Origin: Belliella baltica DSM 15883 | Lineage (GTDB): Bacteria; Bacteroidota; Bacteroidia; Cytophagales; Cyclobacteriaceae | Direction: 5' to 3' | NCBI RefSeq assembly: GCF_000265405.1 | Contig: NC_018010.1 | Span: forward strand, 2,501,501-2,565,500 | Length of the DNA: 64,000 bases | Shown here: positions 29,817-38,182 of the stretch, one piece after another | How the letters are laid out: each line of letters starts with the position of its first letter | Numbering within the stretch: the first letter of the stretch is position 1 | Program-made: the position numbers and the translations under genes | Notes under the pieces: model-generated | What the model saw: only the letters and a program-made list of their open reading frames with translations | Told to the model about the DNA's origin: nothing | Databases searched by the model: none

Positions 29817-30203
29817 ATGTTTCCTTTATCTCTAGATACCGAAGACCTTGCACATACCACTATTGGTTGCGCAATTGAAGTTCATAGAAATTTAGGTCCA
29901 GGATTATTGGAGTCAACTTATCAAAAATGTCTTAAATACGAATTAGGTAAAGTTGGACTTCTGGTTGAAGAAGAAGTATTACTGCCTTTAAAATATAAAG
30001 AAATTGAACTTGAAAAAGCATATCGAATTGATATGATCATTGAAAATAGGTTGATCATTGAAAATAAGACAGTAGAAAAAATAACCGATGTGCATAAAGC
30101 TCAACTTTTAACATATTTAAAGCTTACAGAAAACAAACTGGGTTTGATTATTAATTGGAAGTCCAAAATTTTAAAAGGTAACATCAAAAGAGTAATCCTA
30201 TAA
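29817..30203 (+). CDS. GxxExxY protein (PDDEXK-like), copy 2, inside repeat array
   Basis: A 128-residue protein from the ATG at 29817; a longer frame from 29754 would translate repeat DNA and is rejected. The motif GLLESTY sits in [29 protein letters not shown]. Further conserved parts are LPLKYKEIELEKAYRIDMIIENRLIIENKTVEKI, with Asp and ENK at the nuclease-like positions, and HKAQLLTYLKLTENKLGLIINW. The 5' flank (GCGCCACAAAGCTCACCAA...) is the left arm of a class A unit. The 3' flank resumes with the A-rich spacer (CATCCCAAAAAAAAATAAGCG), so the gene takes the place of the unit's loop and right arm. Function unproven. Confidence 0.88.
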   Translation: MFPLSLDTEDLAHTTIGCAIEVHRNLGPGLLESTYQKCLKYELGKVGLLVEEEVLLPLKYKEIELEKAYRIDMIIENRLIIENKTVEKITDVHKAQLLTYLKLTENKLGLIINWKSKILKGNIKRVIL

Positions 30204-30229
30204 AGATATTATAATAAAATCATCCCAAA

Positions 30230-30713
30230 AAAAAATAAGCGACACAAAGCCCACCAAGTTCCACAAAGCGCACAATGTCAATTTTAATGTTCTTTGAGTT
30301 TCTTTGTACTCTTAGTGTTCCCAAACAAAAGCTACATAGGAGTAAACAAAATTAATACTTAGAGCTCTTTATGCTCCTTAGAGTTCATTGTGTTCCAAAA
30401 AAAATTAAGCGTCACAAAAATCACTAAGTTCCTCAAAGCACACCAAAAAATTCTTCGAGATCTTCGTGTCTCTTAGAGTTCTTAGTGTCCCAAAAAAAAG
30501 AAAAGCGTCACAAAACTCCCAAAGTCCCTCAAAGCACACAAAAAATATCTTTGAGGTCTTTGTGCTACTTTGAGCTCTTAGTGTCCCAAAAAAAAGAAAA
30601 GCGTCACAAACTCCCAAAGTCCCTCAAAGCACAATAAAATAATTCTTTGAGGTCTTTGTGCTCCTTCGAGCTCTTCGTGTCCCAAAAAATAAGCGTCTCA
30701 AAAAAACAAATCT
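30230..30713 (+). repeat. Class A repeat array 1 continued: 5 units up to the Wzz-like start codon
   Basis: Units start at 30239, 30409, 30505, 30601 and 30693. The first is longer (170 nt) with a divergent middle. The last is cut short: GCGTCTCAAAAAAACAAATCT runs directly into the ATG at 30714, so the repeat forms the leader of the Wzz-like gene. Confidence 0.85.
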
Positions 30714-31826
30714 ATGTCAACAAACCCTTCCTCAAATCCCCAAAACGACGAAGACGAAATCGATCTTTTAGAACTAGCTAAAACAGTTTGGAAAAAGCGC
30801 AGGCAAGTCTTCAGCATCACACTCGTCTTTATGCTTATTGGACTAGCAGTTGCATTACTTTCCCCTAAGGAATTCACAGCCTCCTCTACCTTTATCCCAC
30901 AAACTTCCGAATCAGGAAAAGGAGGGGGATCTCTAGGTGGATTGGCTTCTTTAGCAGGAATTAATTTGGGTGGTATGAGTGGAGGTTCAGAAATTCCACC
31001 TGCCTTGTATCCAAAATTCGTCTCATCAGTCCAATTCAGGAAAGCACTTTTAAATGCACCAATCAATGTGGAAGGCATGAATGAAACGGTTACCTATTCC
31101 AAATACTATGAAGAAGTTGCGCAACCAGGGCTTTTGGCAAATATTAAGAAATATACATTAGGTCTTCCCGGGGTGATTATCAAAGCAATCAAAGGAAAAC
31201 AGGAAGACACCCTGGTTCAAACCGAAGAAGGGGATTTGATCAAATTAAATGAAGAAGAGGTCGAGCATTTCAAGAGATTAGATGGTCAATTATCTGTTGC
31301 TCCCAATGAAAAAGAAGGCTTTGTATCTCTTTCTTTCGTAATGCCTGAACCTTTGATGGCGGCTCAAATGGCCAAGTATGCTCAAGAACTCCTTCAAAAT
31401 GAAGTAATTGCCTACAAAATTTCCAATGCCCGAGAGCAATTGAATTTCACGGAAGAACGCTTTGCTGAGAAAAAAGCAGAATTTGATCAAATTCAAGCTC
31501 AACTAGCAAATTTCCGCGACCGAAACCAAAATATCTCCTCAGCCACTGCCATGAATCAAATGGAAAGATTAGAAGCAGAATACAATTTTGCTTTCAACAT
31601 CTACACGGAACTTGCCAAGCAACTCGAGCAAGCTAAACTTCAAGTTTCCAAAGACACCCCAATCTTCTCCGTCATCCAACCCGTCACCATTCCCACAGAA
31701 AAATCAGCTCCCAAGCGCCCCCTCATTTTAGTTATCTTCACCATCTTGGGCATCATCATCTCCCTAGCCTACATCTTCGGCTCCGAATTCCTCAGAGGAG
31801 TGAAAGAACAATGGAAGGAGGGGTAG
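30714..31826 (+). CDS. Wzz-type chain-length determinant protein
   Basis: A 370-residue inner-membrane protein with a short acidic N-terminus (DEDEIDLLELAKTVWKKR), TM helix 1 (VFSITLVFMLIGLAVALL, about residues 35-53), a large periplasmic domain with a helical coiled region (NAREQLNFTEERFAEKKAEFDQIQAQLANFRDR, about residues 240-272), and TM helix 2 near the end preceded by the proline-rich PTEKSAPKRPLILVIF motif. This is the Wzz/PCP architecture that sets polysaccharide length and couples to the Wza-like exporter. There is no cytoplasmic tyrosine kinase domain after TM2, unlike Wzc. Its start codon follows directly on a class A repeat. Confidence 0.93.
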   Translation: MSTNPSSNPQNDEDEIDLLELAKTVWKKRRQVFSITLVFMLIGLAVALLSPKEFTASSTFIPQTSESGKGGGSLGGLASLAGINLGGMSGGSEIPPALYPKFVSSVQFRKALLNAPINVEGMNETVTYSKYYEEVAQPGLLANIKKYTLGLPGVIIKAIKGKQEDTLVQTEEGDLIKLNEEEVEHFKRLDGQLSVAPNEKEGFVSLSFVMPEPLMAAQMAKYAQELLQNEVIAYKISNAREQLNFTEERFAEKKAEFDQIQAQLANFRDRNQNISSATAMNQMERLEAEYNFAFNIYTELAKQLEQAKLQVSKDTPIFSVIQPVTIPTEKSAPKRPLILVIFTILGIIISLAYIFGSEFLRGVKEQWKEG

Positions 31827-31849
31827 TGTGGAGAGGTTAAGCGTTAATC

Positions 31850-32281
31850 GTTCAATGTTATTCGTTAAAATTTGTCCCGTTCCCGATTACTATCGGAGTG
31901 GACGATGTTAATCGTTAATCGTTCAATGTTAATCGTTCAACGTAGAGTACAAGTCAAGTTTACGACTATCCCTACGCTTAACGCTTTTTACGCGAAGCAT
32001 TAACGCTCTTACCGTTCACCGTTAAATAGCTTGTCCGCCGCGCCTGTGGTCGTGGCGTAGCGGATTAATCGTTCAACGTAGAGTACAAGTCAAGTTTACG
32101 ACTATCCCCACGCTTAACGATTTTAACGCGGAGCATTAACGCTACTACCGTTCAGGGTTAAATAGCTTGTCCGCCGCACCTGTGCACCGTGGCGTAGCGG
32201 ATTAATCGTTCAACGTAAAGTACAAGTCAAGTTTAGGCTTATCCCAGCGCTTAACATATTACGACAAACCTTCTCCCCCTC
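31850..32281 (+). repeat. Class C repeats, copies 1-3 (~136 nt)
   Basis: Copies marked by CAACGTAGAGTACAAGTC start at 31938, 32074 and 32211. Each continues with TTTACGACTATCCC, ACGCTTAACG, GCATTAACGCT, ACCGTTCA, GTTAAATAGCTTGTCCGCCGC and GGCGTAGCGGATTAATCG. Short inverted pairs (CGTAG..CTACG, CCGCCGCGCC..GGCGTAGCGG) suggest folded structure. The third copy is cut short and followed at 32282 by the four-helix-bundle gene. The first 80 bp (31850-31935) hold degenerate GTTAATCGTTCAATG words. Confidence 0.85.
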
Positions 32282-32662
32282 ATGGCAATAAACTCTTTCG
32301 AAGACCTTGAAATTTGGCAAATGGCCAGAGAATTGGCTAGTTTAATAAGAGTTAGTGCAACAAATCAGTCATTTAAAAGTGATTTTAGATTTGTATCCCA
32401 AATAAATAGTGCTGCTGGTTCGGTAATGGATAATATCGCGGAGGGTTTTGAAAGAGATGGAAACAGAGAATTTATTCAATTCCTTTATATAGCTAAAGGA
32501 TCTTGTGGAGAAGTAAGGTCTCAAGCTTATAGGGCATTTGATGCTGATTTTTTCAATCAAGAGCAATTGAATATAATCTTGAAAATAACAGAAACATTGA
32601 AATTCAAAATCAAAGGATTAATAATGACGTTAAAGAATAGTGGAAGTAAAGGGTATAAGTAA
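32282..32662 (+). CDS. Four-helix-bundle protein (23S rRNA intervening-sequence family)
   Basis: A 126-residue protein matching the four-helix-bundle family first known from open reading frames in 23S rRNA intervening sequences (TIGR02436). Typical parts are FEDLEIWQMARELASLIR at the start, then FRFVSQINSAAGSVMDNIAEGFERDGNREFIQFLYIAKGSCGEVRSQ. Members form small pentameric helical bundles; their role is unknown, though nucleic-acid binding has been proposed. The gene lies between class C repeat copies 3 and 4 and is in no operon with recognised enzymes. Confidence 0.92.
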   Translation: MAINSFEDLEIWQMARELASLIRVSATNQSFKSDFRFVSQINSAAGSVMDNIAEGFERDGNREFIQFLYIAKGSCGEVRSQAYRAFDADFFNQEQLNIILKITETLKFKIKGLIMTLKNSGSKGYK

Positions 32663-33105
32663 AATTTGTTAAGTGTCTTCAACGTAGAGTACAAGTCAAG
32701 TTTACGACTATCCCTACGCTTAACGCTTTTTATGCGAAGCATTAACGCTCTTACCGTTCACCGTTAAATAGCTTGTCCGCCGCGCCTGTGGTCGTGGCGT
32801 AGCGGATTAATCGTTCAACCGTAGAAGACTTTATCATTCACACATACCCCCACGCTTAACGTTTTTAACGTTTAACGCTTAACATTCAAAAAATCCCTTT
32901 ATCCTTAAAAATTTTCTCGCAATACTGAGGTACAAGTTTTAATCTTTTAACCCTCTTTGAACACTTAAACTTTTTCCTCAATTTAACCTTTTAACCCAAT
33001 TAACCCAATTAACCCTAATAACCTCTTAACCCTATTAATCCTATTTATTCACTTAAAACCAATTAACCCTATTAAACCATTTAAACTCTTAACCTTTACA
33101 AAAAC
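32663..33105 (+). repeat. Class C repeat copy 4 and class E words before ugd
   Basis: CAACGTAGAGTACAAGTC recurs at 32680, only 18 bp after the four-helix-bundle stop, and the unit runs to about 32820 with nearly the same sequence as copy 1. A degenerate remainder continues to about 32890. From 32935 to 33100 the sequence is TTAACC/CTTTTAACC low complexity that ends directly before the ugd start. No gene seen. Confidence 0.8.
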
Positions 33106-34422
33106 ATGAAAATCACAGTCATCGGTACCGGCTACGTCGGACTAGTATCAGGAGCTTGTTTTGCAGATGTAGGGATACAGGTGACTTGCGTTGACGTTGA
33201 CCAAAAGAAAATTGAAGGTCTCAAAAATGGCATCATGCCTATCTATGAGCCTGGACTAGAAGAAATTGTCAAAAGAAACTATGCCTCTGGCAGACTTCAA
33301 TTTACCACCAATTTAGGTAAGGCAATTCAAGGTTCTGAGGTGGCTTTTATAGCAGTTGGAACACCTCCTGGGGAAGATGGTTCGGCAGATTTGAAATATG
33401 TATTAGCTGTAGCAGACGAGATCGGCGCAAAGATGTCAGACTATATCGTAGTAGCCACCAAAAGTACCGTGCCAGTTACTACAGGTGAAAAAGTTCGTGC
33501 TGCCATTAAAGCTGCATTAGACAAAAGAGGTTCAGACTTGCCTTTTGCTGTTGCCTCCAATCCAGAATTCCTGAAAGAAGGTGCAGCAGTAGAAGACTTT
33601 ATGAAGCCTGATCGCATTGTTATTGGTGTGGATGATGAAAGGGCAGAGGCCATTATGAAACGACTCTACAAACCTTTTCAACTCAATGGAGACCGCATCA
33701 TATTCATGGATATCCCTTCCGCTGAGATGACCAAATATGCGGCCAATGCCATGCTAGCAACCAAAATCTCTTTTATGAATGACATCGCAAACCTCTGCGA
33801 ACTGGTAGGTGCTAATGCCAATATGGTCCGCAAGGGCATAGGATCTGACCCAAGAATTGGAACCAAGTTTATTTATCCTGGGGTAGGCTATGGAGGTTCA
33901 TGTTTTCCTAAAGACGTCAAAGCCATCATCAAAACAGGCAAGCAATACGGCTATGAACTCAAGGTCTTGCAGGCTGTAGAGGATGTCAATGATGCACAAA
34001 AGCATGTTTTGGTAAAGAAAATAAAACATCATTTTGGGGAAGACCTCTCAGGCATGTCCTTCGCCATCTGGGGCTTGAGCTTCAAACCAAATACCGACGA
34101 CATGCGAGAAGCTCCTGCAACAGTTATCATAGAGGAGTTGATAGCAGCGGGAGCAAAAGTTAAAGGCTATGACCCCATTGCCATGAAAGAAGCTCAGCAT
34201 ATTTATATTGGTGACAAAATTACCTATGCCAAAGATGCTTATGATGCCTGCGTCGATGCTGACGCACTTTTGTTGGTAACCGAATGGTCAGAATTCCGCA
34301 TCCCATCCTGGGAAGCTCTCGGCAAACTCCTCAACAACAAAGTCATCTTCGACGGCCGCAACATCTACGATAAAAAGTATCTAGAAGAACTCGGGTGGAA
34401 GCACTATGGAATAGGAGTTTAG
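33106..34422 (+). CDS. ugd: UDP-glucose 6-dehydrogenase, copy 1
   Basis: A 438-residue UDP-glucose/GDP-mannose dehydrogenase family enzyme that oxidises UDP-glucose to UDP-glucuronate with two NAD+. It has an N-terminal Rossmann motif GTGYVGLVSGACF (residues 7-19), the VGTPPGEDGSADL loop, a catalytic Cys266 in YGGSCFPKD and the C-terminal UDP-binding region KPNTDDMREAPA. It provides UDP-glucuronate for the polysaccharide. A second, nearly identical gene is at 56757-58073, differing at only a small number of residues. Class E low-complexity DNA precedes it. Confidence 0.95.
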   Translation: MKITVIGTGYVGLVSGACFADVGIQVTCVDVDQKKIEGLKNGIMPIYEPGLEEIVKRNYASGRLQFTTNLGKAIQGSEVAFIAVGTPPGEDGSADLKYVLAVADEIGAKMSDYIVVATKSTVPVTTGEKVRAAIKAALDKRGSDLPFAVASNPEFLKEGAAVEDFMKPDRIVIGVDDERAEAIMKRLYKPFQLNGDRIIFMDIPSAEMTKYAANAMLATKISFMNDIANLCELVGANANMVRKGIGSDPRIGTKFIYPGVGYGGSCFPKDVKAIIKTGKQYGYELKVLQAVEDVNDAQKHVLVKKIKHHFGEDLSGMSFAIWGLSFKPNTDDMREAPATVIIEELIAAGAKVKGYDPIAMKEAQHIYIGDKITYAKDAYDACVDADALLLVTEWSEFRIPSWEALGKLLNNKVIFDGRNIYDKKYLEELGWKHYGIGV

Positions 34423-34651
34423 TAGAAGTTAAATGTTAAAAGTTAAGTGTTTAAGAATGTTTAATCGCTTAAGTCTTGTCCCACAGAATTAGGGGATGCT
34501 TAATCGTTTAACTGAAACCCACAATTAAACATCAAATAACCAATTAAGCAACTAACCAAATAACCAACTTTAGCGCTCTTTTTTCTGTCTTTAACAGACC
34601 TTTTTATTTTTACTTATTATTCCCTAACTTATCCAAAAAATTAAATGAGTC
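34423..34651. repeat. Class E repeat copy after ugd
   Basis: Contains TTTAATCGCTTAAG, a CTTGTCCCACAGAATTAGGGGA element, GCTTAATCGTTTAACTGAAACC and CAAATAACCAATTAAGCAACTAACC, with complementary halves like those at 23.6-24.3 kb. It ends with GCGCTCTTTT. No coding signal. Confidence 0.55.
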
Positions 34652-34942
34652 ATGCTCAATAAATTATCAAATCGATTATTTTGGGATGTAAATCCTCAAT
34701 CACTAGATGCAGAAAAGGATATTGCATTTATAATTGCTAGGGTTGTAGAAAGAGGTACACTCGAGGAATGGAAATTGATAGTTGCAGAGTATGGTATTGC
34801 AAAGATCGTTAGGGTTGCCAAAGAATTGAAGTCACTAGATATTAAAGCAGCAAACTTTCTAGCCCAAATTTCAGATACACCTATCACTGAATTCAAGTGC
34901 TACAATATCAAACAGTCGAACCCAAGACACTGGATTTATTAA
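34652..34942 (+). CDS. DUF6922-like protein, probable antitoxin of the AbiEii-type pair
   Basis: A 96-residue protein beginning MLNKLSNRLFWDVNPQSLD, with VVERGTLEEWKLIVAEYG and a basic/aliphatic middle (KIVRVAKELKSLDIKAANFLAQI). This resembles the small DUF6922 family often found just before AbiEii-type nucleotidyltransferase genes. It overlaps the downstream gene by 46 bp, which ties the two together. Acting as the antitoxin or accessory regulator is inferred from position. The family name is from memory and not certain. Confidence 0.65.
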   Translation: MLNKLSNRLFWDVNPQSLDAEKDIAFIIARVVERGTLEEWKLIVAEYGIAKIVRVAKELKSLDIKAANFLAQISDTPITEFKCYNIKQSNPRHWIY

Positions 34943-35511
34943 AAAGTATTTCTTCCTTACCATTATTTTCAAAACATAGGTTGGTTGGAGGTACTGCATT
35001 AGCATTAATCTTTGGTCATAGGTTATCTATAGATTTAGATTTCTTTAGTACAGAACCGTTGGATCACGAAGAAATCTTATTTTCAATCAAGACAATAGGA
35101 AAAGTAGAAGTAGTCTCTAAGTCAAAATTTATCAATTCATTTTTTATAAATGATGTCAAAGTAGATTTTGTTTCTTTACCATATAAGTGGATTGATGGTC
35201 CAATCCTAGAAAATCCTATCAAGTTGGCAAGTATAAAAGATATAGCAGCAATGAAATTGGCTGCAATTACAAATAGAGGATCTAAGAAAGACTTCATTGA
35301 TATTGCATTATTGATAAAGGAAGTAGGCTTGGATAATATGATATTATACTACAGTGAAAAATATCCAGACGGAATGAAAATGATGGTCTTGAGAAGTTTG
35401 GTTTATTTTGAGGATGCTGAATCTCAACCTGATCCAGTCATGCTAGAGGATTATAACTGGTCAAGTATCAAGCAACTTATACTCAATGCTACAAAAAAGT
35501 ATATAGAATAA
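34897..35511 (+). CDS. AbiEii/AbiGii-type nucleotidyltransferase toxin
   Basis: A 204-residue nucleotidyltransferase-fold protein. The motif KHRLVGGTALALIFGHRLSIDLDFFST (about residues 23-49) carries the GG-T-A-L and DLDFF metal/nucleotide-binding elements of the AbiEii family. IKDIAAMKLAAITNRGSKKDFIDIALL matches the downstream conserved Lys/Asp region. Such proteins inhibit growth by modifying nucleic acids (tRNA in MenT relatives) and are countered by a partner protein. Here the partner is probably the overlapping upstream gene. The pair is the first of four toxin-antitoxin-like modules between ugd and the HexNAc dehydrogenase. Confidence 0.88.
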   Translation: MLQYQTVEPKTLDLLKSISSLPLFSKHRLVGGTALALIFGHRLSIDLDFFSTEPLDHEEILFSIKTIGKVEVVSKSKFINSFFINDVKVDFVSLPYKWIDGPILENPIKLASIKDIAAMKLAAITNRGSKKDFIDIALLIKEVGLDNMILYYSEKYPDGMKMMVLRSLVYFEDAESQPDPVMLEDYNWSSIKQLILNATKKYIE

Positions 35512-35953
35512 CCATTTATAGTTTGATCGATTAACCGCTTAATCGCTTAACTGAACCTCTCGTCCATCTAGGCTTAACGCTATATCCGTTCAACGTTAAA
35601 TAGCTTGTCCGCCGCGGATTAACCGTTCAAAGTAGAAACTCAGTAAACTCTCGATACCCCCACGCTTAACGCTTAACGTTTTTAACGCTTAACGCTCTTT
35701 CCGTTAAACGTTCGCCGTAGGAAATTAGTAAACTCTCGATTCCCCACTTCACACCTCCACCGCATTCCCATGCGGGGTTAATAAAATTCATTCCCTCAGG
35801 GAATCCCCATAAAGCATAAAAAATTAATTCTTCGAGATTTCGGTTCTCTTAAATGGAAACAAATCTTGTAAAAATCGTTATTTCTGACTCTTGACTAACC
35901 AACTCTACAATTAATCAGTTAACTTAGTCCAAGTGCTTTAAAGTCTGTATAAA
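35512..35953. repeat. Class C-like degenerate repeats between two toxin-antitoxin modules
   Basis: Contains CTTAACGCTATATCCGTTCAACGTTAAATAGCTTGTCCGCCGCGG-like words (about 35568-35620) and two copies of GTAAACTCTCGAT (about 35645 and 35728) with CACGCTTAACG. The remaining ~200 bp includes CCGCATTCCCATGCGGGG, which forms a small hairpin, and a class A-like TTCTTCGAGATTTCGGTTCTC remnant. No gene seen. Confidence 0.55.
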
Positions 35954-36169
35954 ATGGAAAATACCGAAAAAATTCTCAAGCAATTTATGAAGTTACCACC
36001 ACTTGAAAAAGCCAATATCATAGATCAGCTTCTGAAAAGCTTAGATGAACCAGATCCTTCTGTAGATAAATTGTGGGTAAAAGAATCAGAAAATCGCATA
36101 AATGCTTATGAATCAGGTAAACTTAAGGCATTAACAGATGAAGAGTTTTTTAATATGAAGAAAAGCTAA
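35954..36169 (+). CDS. Addiction module antitoxin (RelB-type component)
   Basis: A 71-residue protein with LKQFMKLPPLEKANIIDQLLKSLDEPDPSVDKLWVKESENRINAYESGKLKAL. This is the pattern of the 'putative addiction module component' family (TIGR02574), which pairs with RelE/ParE toxins. The short acidic C-terminal half is where the toxin would be bound. The gene ends 5 bp before the toxin gene. Together they form a standard type II module, likely autoregulated, although I did not identify an operator. Confidence 0.85.
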   Translation: MENTEKILKQFMKLPPLEKANIIDQLLKSLDEPDPSVDKLWVKESENRINAYESGKLKALTDEEFFNMKKS

Positions 36170-36174
36170 ATGTA

Positions 36175-36465
36175 ATGACCTTGCGCTACTTAAGTCTTGC
36201 AAAAATCGAATTAGACCAATCATATGAATTCTACGAGTCTCAAAAACCGAAACTCGGAGCAAGTTTTTTAAGGGAAGTAAGACAAGGAATAAGAAGAATA
36301 CAAAATCAACCTACAGCTTGGACCCCAATTTCAAAAAGATTAAGAAGATGTTTATTAAATAAATTTCCTTTTGGAATAATTTACCAAATAAGAGAGGATG
36401 AAATTTTGATTATAGCAATCGCTCATTTACACAGAAAACCAAATTACTGGGAAAATAGAGCTTAA
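36175..36465 (+). CDS. RelE/ParE-family toxin
   Basis: A 96-residue protein: LRYLSLAKIELDQSYEFYESQKPKLGASFLREVRQGIRRIQNQPTAW, then RLRRCLLNKFPFGIIYQIREDEILIIAIAHLHRKPNYWENR. The Arg-rich strand, the FPFGIIY segment and the terminal HLHRKPNYW are typical of the ParE/RelE fold in Bacteroidota. It would act on gyrase (ParE-like) or ribosome-bound mRNA (RelE-like); sequence alone does not decide. An ATG at 36170 is followed at once by a stop, so 36175 is the start. Confidence 0.9.
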   Translation: MTLRYLSLAKIELDQSYEFYESQKPKLGASFLREVRQGIRRIQNQPTAWTPISKRLRRCLLNKFPFGIIYQIREDEILIIAIAHLHRKPNYWENRA

Positions 36466-37116
36466 ATCTGGTTAGTACCTATAACCAAGAATGTTTAATT
36501 GGTTAACCGCTTAATTGTTTAACTGATTCCGTTAAATAGCACTTCAAATAAGCAACCCCGACCCCTCGGGGCAACTAACCACTTTTGAGCTCTTCGTGAT
36601 CCTTAGCGCTCTTCGTGTCCCCAAAAAAAAAGAAGCGTCACAAAACTCACAAAGCCCCTCAAAGCCCACAAAAAAATCAATCTTTGAGTTCTTCGTGGTC
36701 CTTAGAGCTCTTAGTGTCCCAAAAAATAATAAAGCGACACAAAGCTCCCAAAGTCCCTCAAAGTCCACAAAAAAATAAACTCTTAGAGCTCTTTGTGTTA
36801 CTTGGAGTTCTTTGTGTTCCCAAAAAGAAATAAAGCGACACAAAGCTCACAAAGTCCCTCGAAGCCCACAAAAAAATCAATCTTTGAGTTCTTCGTGGTC
36901 CTTAGAGCTCTTAGTGTTCCAAAAAAAAGAAAGCGTCACAAAACTCACAAAGAAGCCCAAAGCCCACAAAAAAATAATTCATCGTGCTCTTTGTGCTCCT
37001 TAGAGTTCTTGGTGTCCCAAAAAAAAAGAAAGCACCACAAAACCCCCAATATTACTCCCTAAACTTTTATATTTAATTTAAAGTATATACTTTTGATATA
37101 TACTACTTCCAAAATT
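36466..37116 (+). repeat. Class E element plus class A repeat array 2 (5 units)
   Basis: First a class E hairpin copy (36485-36580: GTTTAATTGG..TTAATTGTTTAACTG..AAATAAGCAACC, with CCCCGACCCCTCGGGG as a perfect GC hairpin at about 36555). A fused partial class A unit follows. Full class A units start at 36635, 36734, 36835 and 36933, with a terminal one at 37032 that breaks off after ACCACAAAACC. The last ~60 bp before the MazF antitoxin are AT-rich and include TATACTTTTGATATATAC, where TACTTTTG is a perfect -7 element (about 37087). Confidence 0.8.
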
Positions 37117-37350
37117 ATGAAAACATTATCTCTTAAATTAGATGACCTTGTTTTTGAAGAAACAGAGGAGCTTTTGAATAAAATTAAAATGCCAAGAAAC
37201 CGTTACTTCAATGAAGCAATACAATACTATAATAATATTCAACAAAAGAAATTCCTGAAAAAGCAATTAATCTTAGAATCGAAACTTGTAGCTAAAGAGT
37301 CAATGGCTATTCTGAATGAATTTGAAAGTTTAGAGGAGGATGAAGGCTAG
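37117..37350 (+). CDS. Antitoxin paired with a MazF-family toxin
   Basis: A 77-residue protein from the ATG at 37117, chosen because it starts the ribbon MKTLSLKLDDLVFEETEELL and follows a -7 promoter element. The ribbon-helix-helix-like pattern (short N-terminal strand, then helices with NRYFNEAIQYYNNIQQ) suggests DNA-binding autoregulation, and the acidic C-terminus (LNEFESLEEDEG) would bind the toxin. It overlaps the toxin gene by 11 bp. The exact antitoxin family was not recognised. Confidence 0.8.
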   Translation: MKTLSLKLDDLVFEETEELLNKIKMPRNRYFNEAIQYYNNIQQKKFLKKQLILESKLVAKESMAILNEFESLEEDEG

Positions 37351-37732
37351 AAAAGATGAAGTTTGGGTAGCTAATTTGGATCCAAGATTTGGAACGGAAG
37401 CTGGTAAAACAAGACCTGTATTGATTGTGCAAACGAACTTACTCAATGAAGTCCATCCTTCTACTTTAATTTGCCCAATTACTACCAATGTTCAACTTCA
37501 AAGTAAAATATTAAGAGTCCATTTGAAAAAAGGAGTTGCGAAAGTAAAAGAAGATTGTGATATCATGATCGATCAAATCAGAGCTATTGACAATAAAAGG
37601 TTGGTTAAGAAAATAGGAAATATCCCAAGCCCATTAGCAAATCAAGTCAAAGAAAACCTAAAAATCCTCCTAGACCTTGATGGAGATGGTAGTATTATTA
37701 GCGGAAAAATAAAGCGTCACAAAGACCACTAA
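37340..37732 (+). CDS. MazF/PemK-family endoribonuclease toxin
   Basis: A 130-residue protein with the family signature DEVWVANLDPRFGTEAGKTRPVLIVQTNLLN and the later LICPITTNVQ and CDIMIDQIRAIDNKRLVKKIG. Members cut mRNA at short specific sequences. The product would normally end soon after the helix ANQVKENLKILLDL. Here the reading frame continues into a class A repeat unit (GCGTCACAAAG at 37713), so its last residues (IKRHKDH) and the stop codon come from repeat DNA. Confidence 0.92.
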   Translation: MKARKDEVWVANLDPRFGTEAGKTRPVLIVQTNLLNEVHPSTLICPITTNVQLQSKILRVHLKKGVAKVKEDCDIMIDQIRAIDNKRLVKKIGNIPSPLANQVKENLKILLDLDGDGSIISGKIKRHKDH

Positions 37733-37978
37733 GTTCCACAAAGCTCACAAAGTCAATCTTCGTGCCTGCCTCCCGCTAGGGATGGCTCTTTGTGATTCTT
37801 AGTGCTCTTAGTTGCCCAAGAAAAAAAAGAAAGCACCACAAAACTCACAAACCCAACCTTTCACCTTTCACTTCAACTAAACGAAACCACATCACTATTA
37901 AATCAAACTTGATAAACTACATAAAACCTATTATATTCAATATAAGTTATCAAACTAGATAAAGAAAAAATCAAGATC
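37705..37978 (+). repeat. Single class A unit with an internal GC insertion
   Basis: One unit starts at 37713, overlapping the 3' end of the MazF gene. Its middle is interrupted by GCCTGCCTCCCGCTAGGGATGGC, a word related to the GC-rich elements after the Wza-like gene. A second left arm (GCACCACAAAACTCAC) at about 37832 breaks off. 37860-37978 is AT-rich leader for the next module and includes no repeat. Confidence 0.7.
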
Positions 37979-38182
37979 ATGATTATTAAAAGAAAAGAAG
38001 ATCAGATTACTTTCAAGTTAGACTCAAAAAAACTCAGTCTAATTGAAATTCAAGCAATTAGTGATTGGCTTGAGTATTTGGAGTTGTCAGGTTTTAAAAA
38101 TTCTGATAGTAATGAAGTACAGAATATAGTTAGTGATGCAAAAAGAGGAAGATGGGAGAGGCTAAAATCAAAAATTGACTAA
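37979..38182 (+). CDS. Probable antitoxin of a PIN-domain module
   Basis: A 67-residue protein, mostly charged helices (MIIKRKEDQITFKLDSKKLSLIEIQAISDWLEYLELSG) with a polar C-terminus (VSDAKRGRWERLKSKID). It overlaps the PIN-domain gene by one base (TAATG). Size, order and overlap fit an antitoxin; I do not recognise a named family. Confidence 0.7.
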   Translation: MIIKRKEDQITFKLDSKKLSLIEIQAISDWLEYLELSGFKNSDSNEVQNIVSDAKRGRWERLKSKID

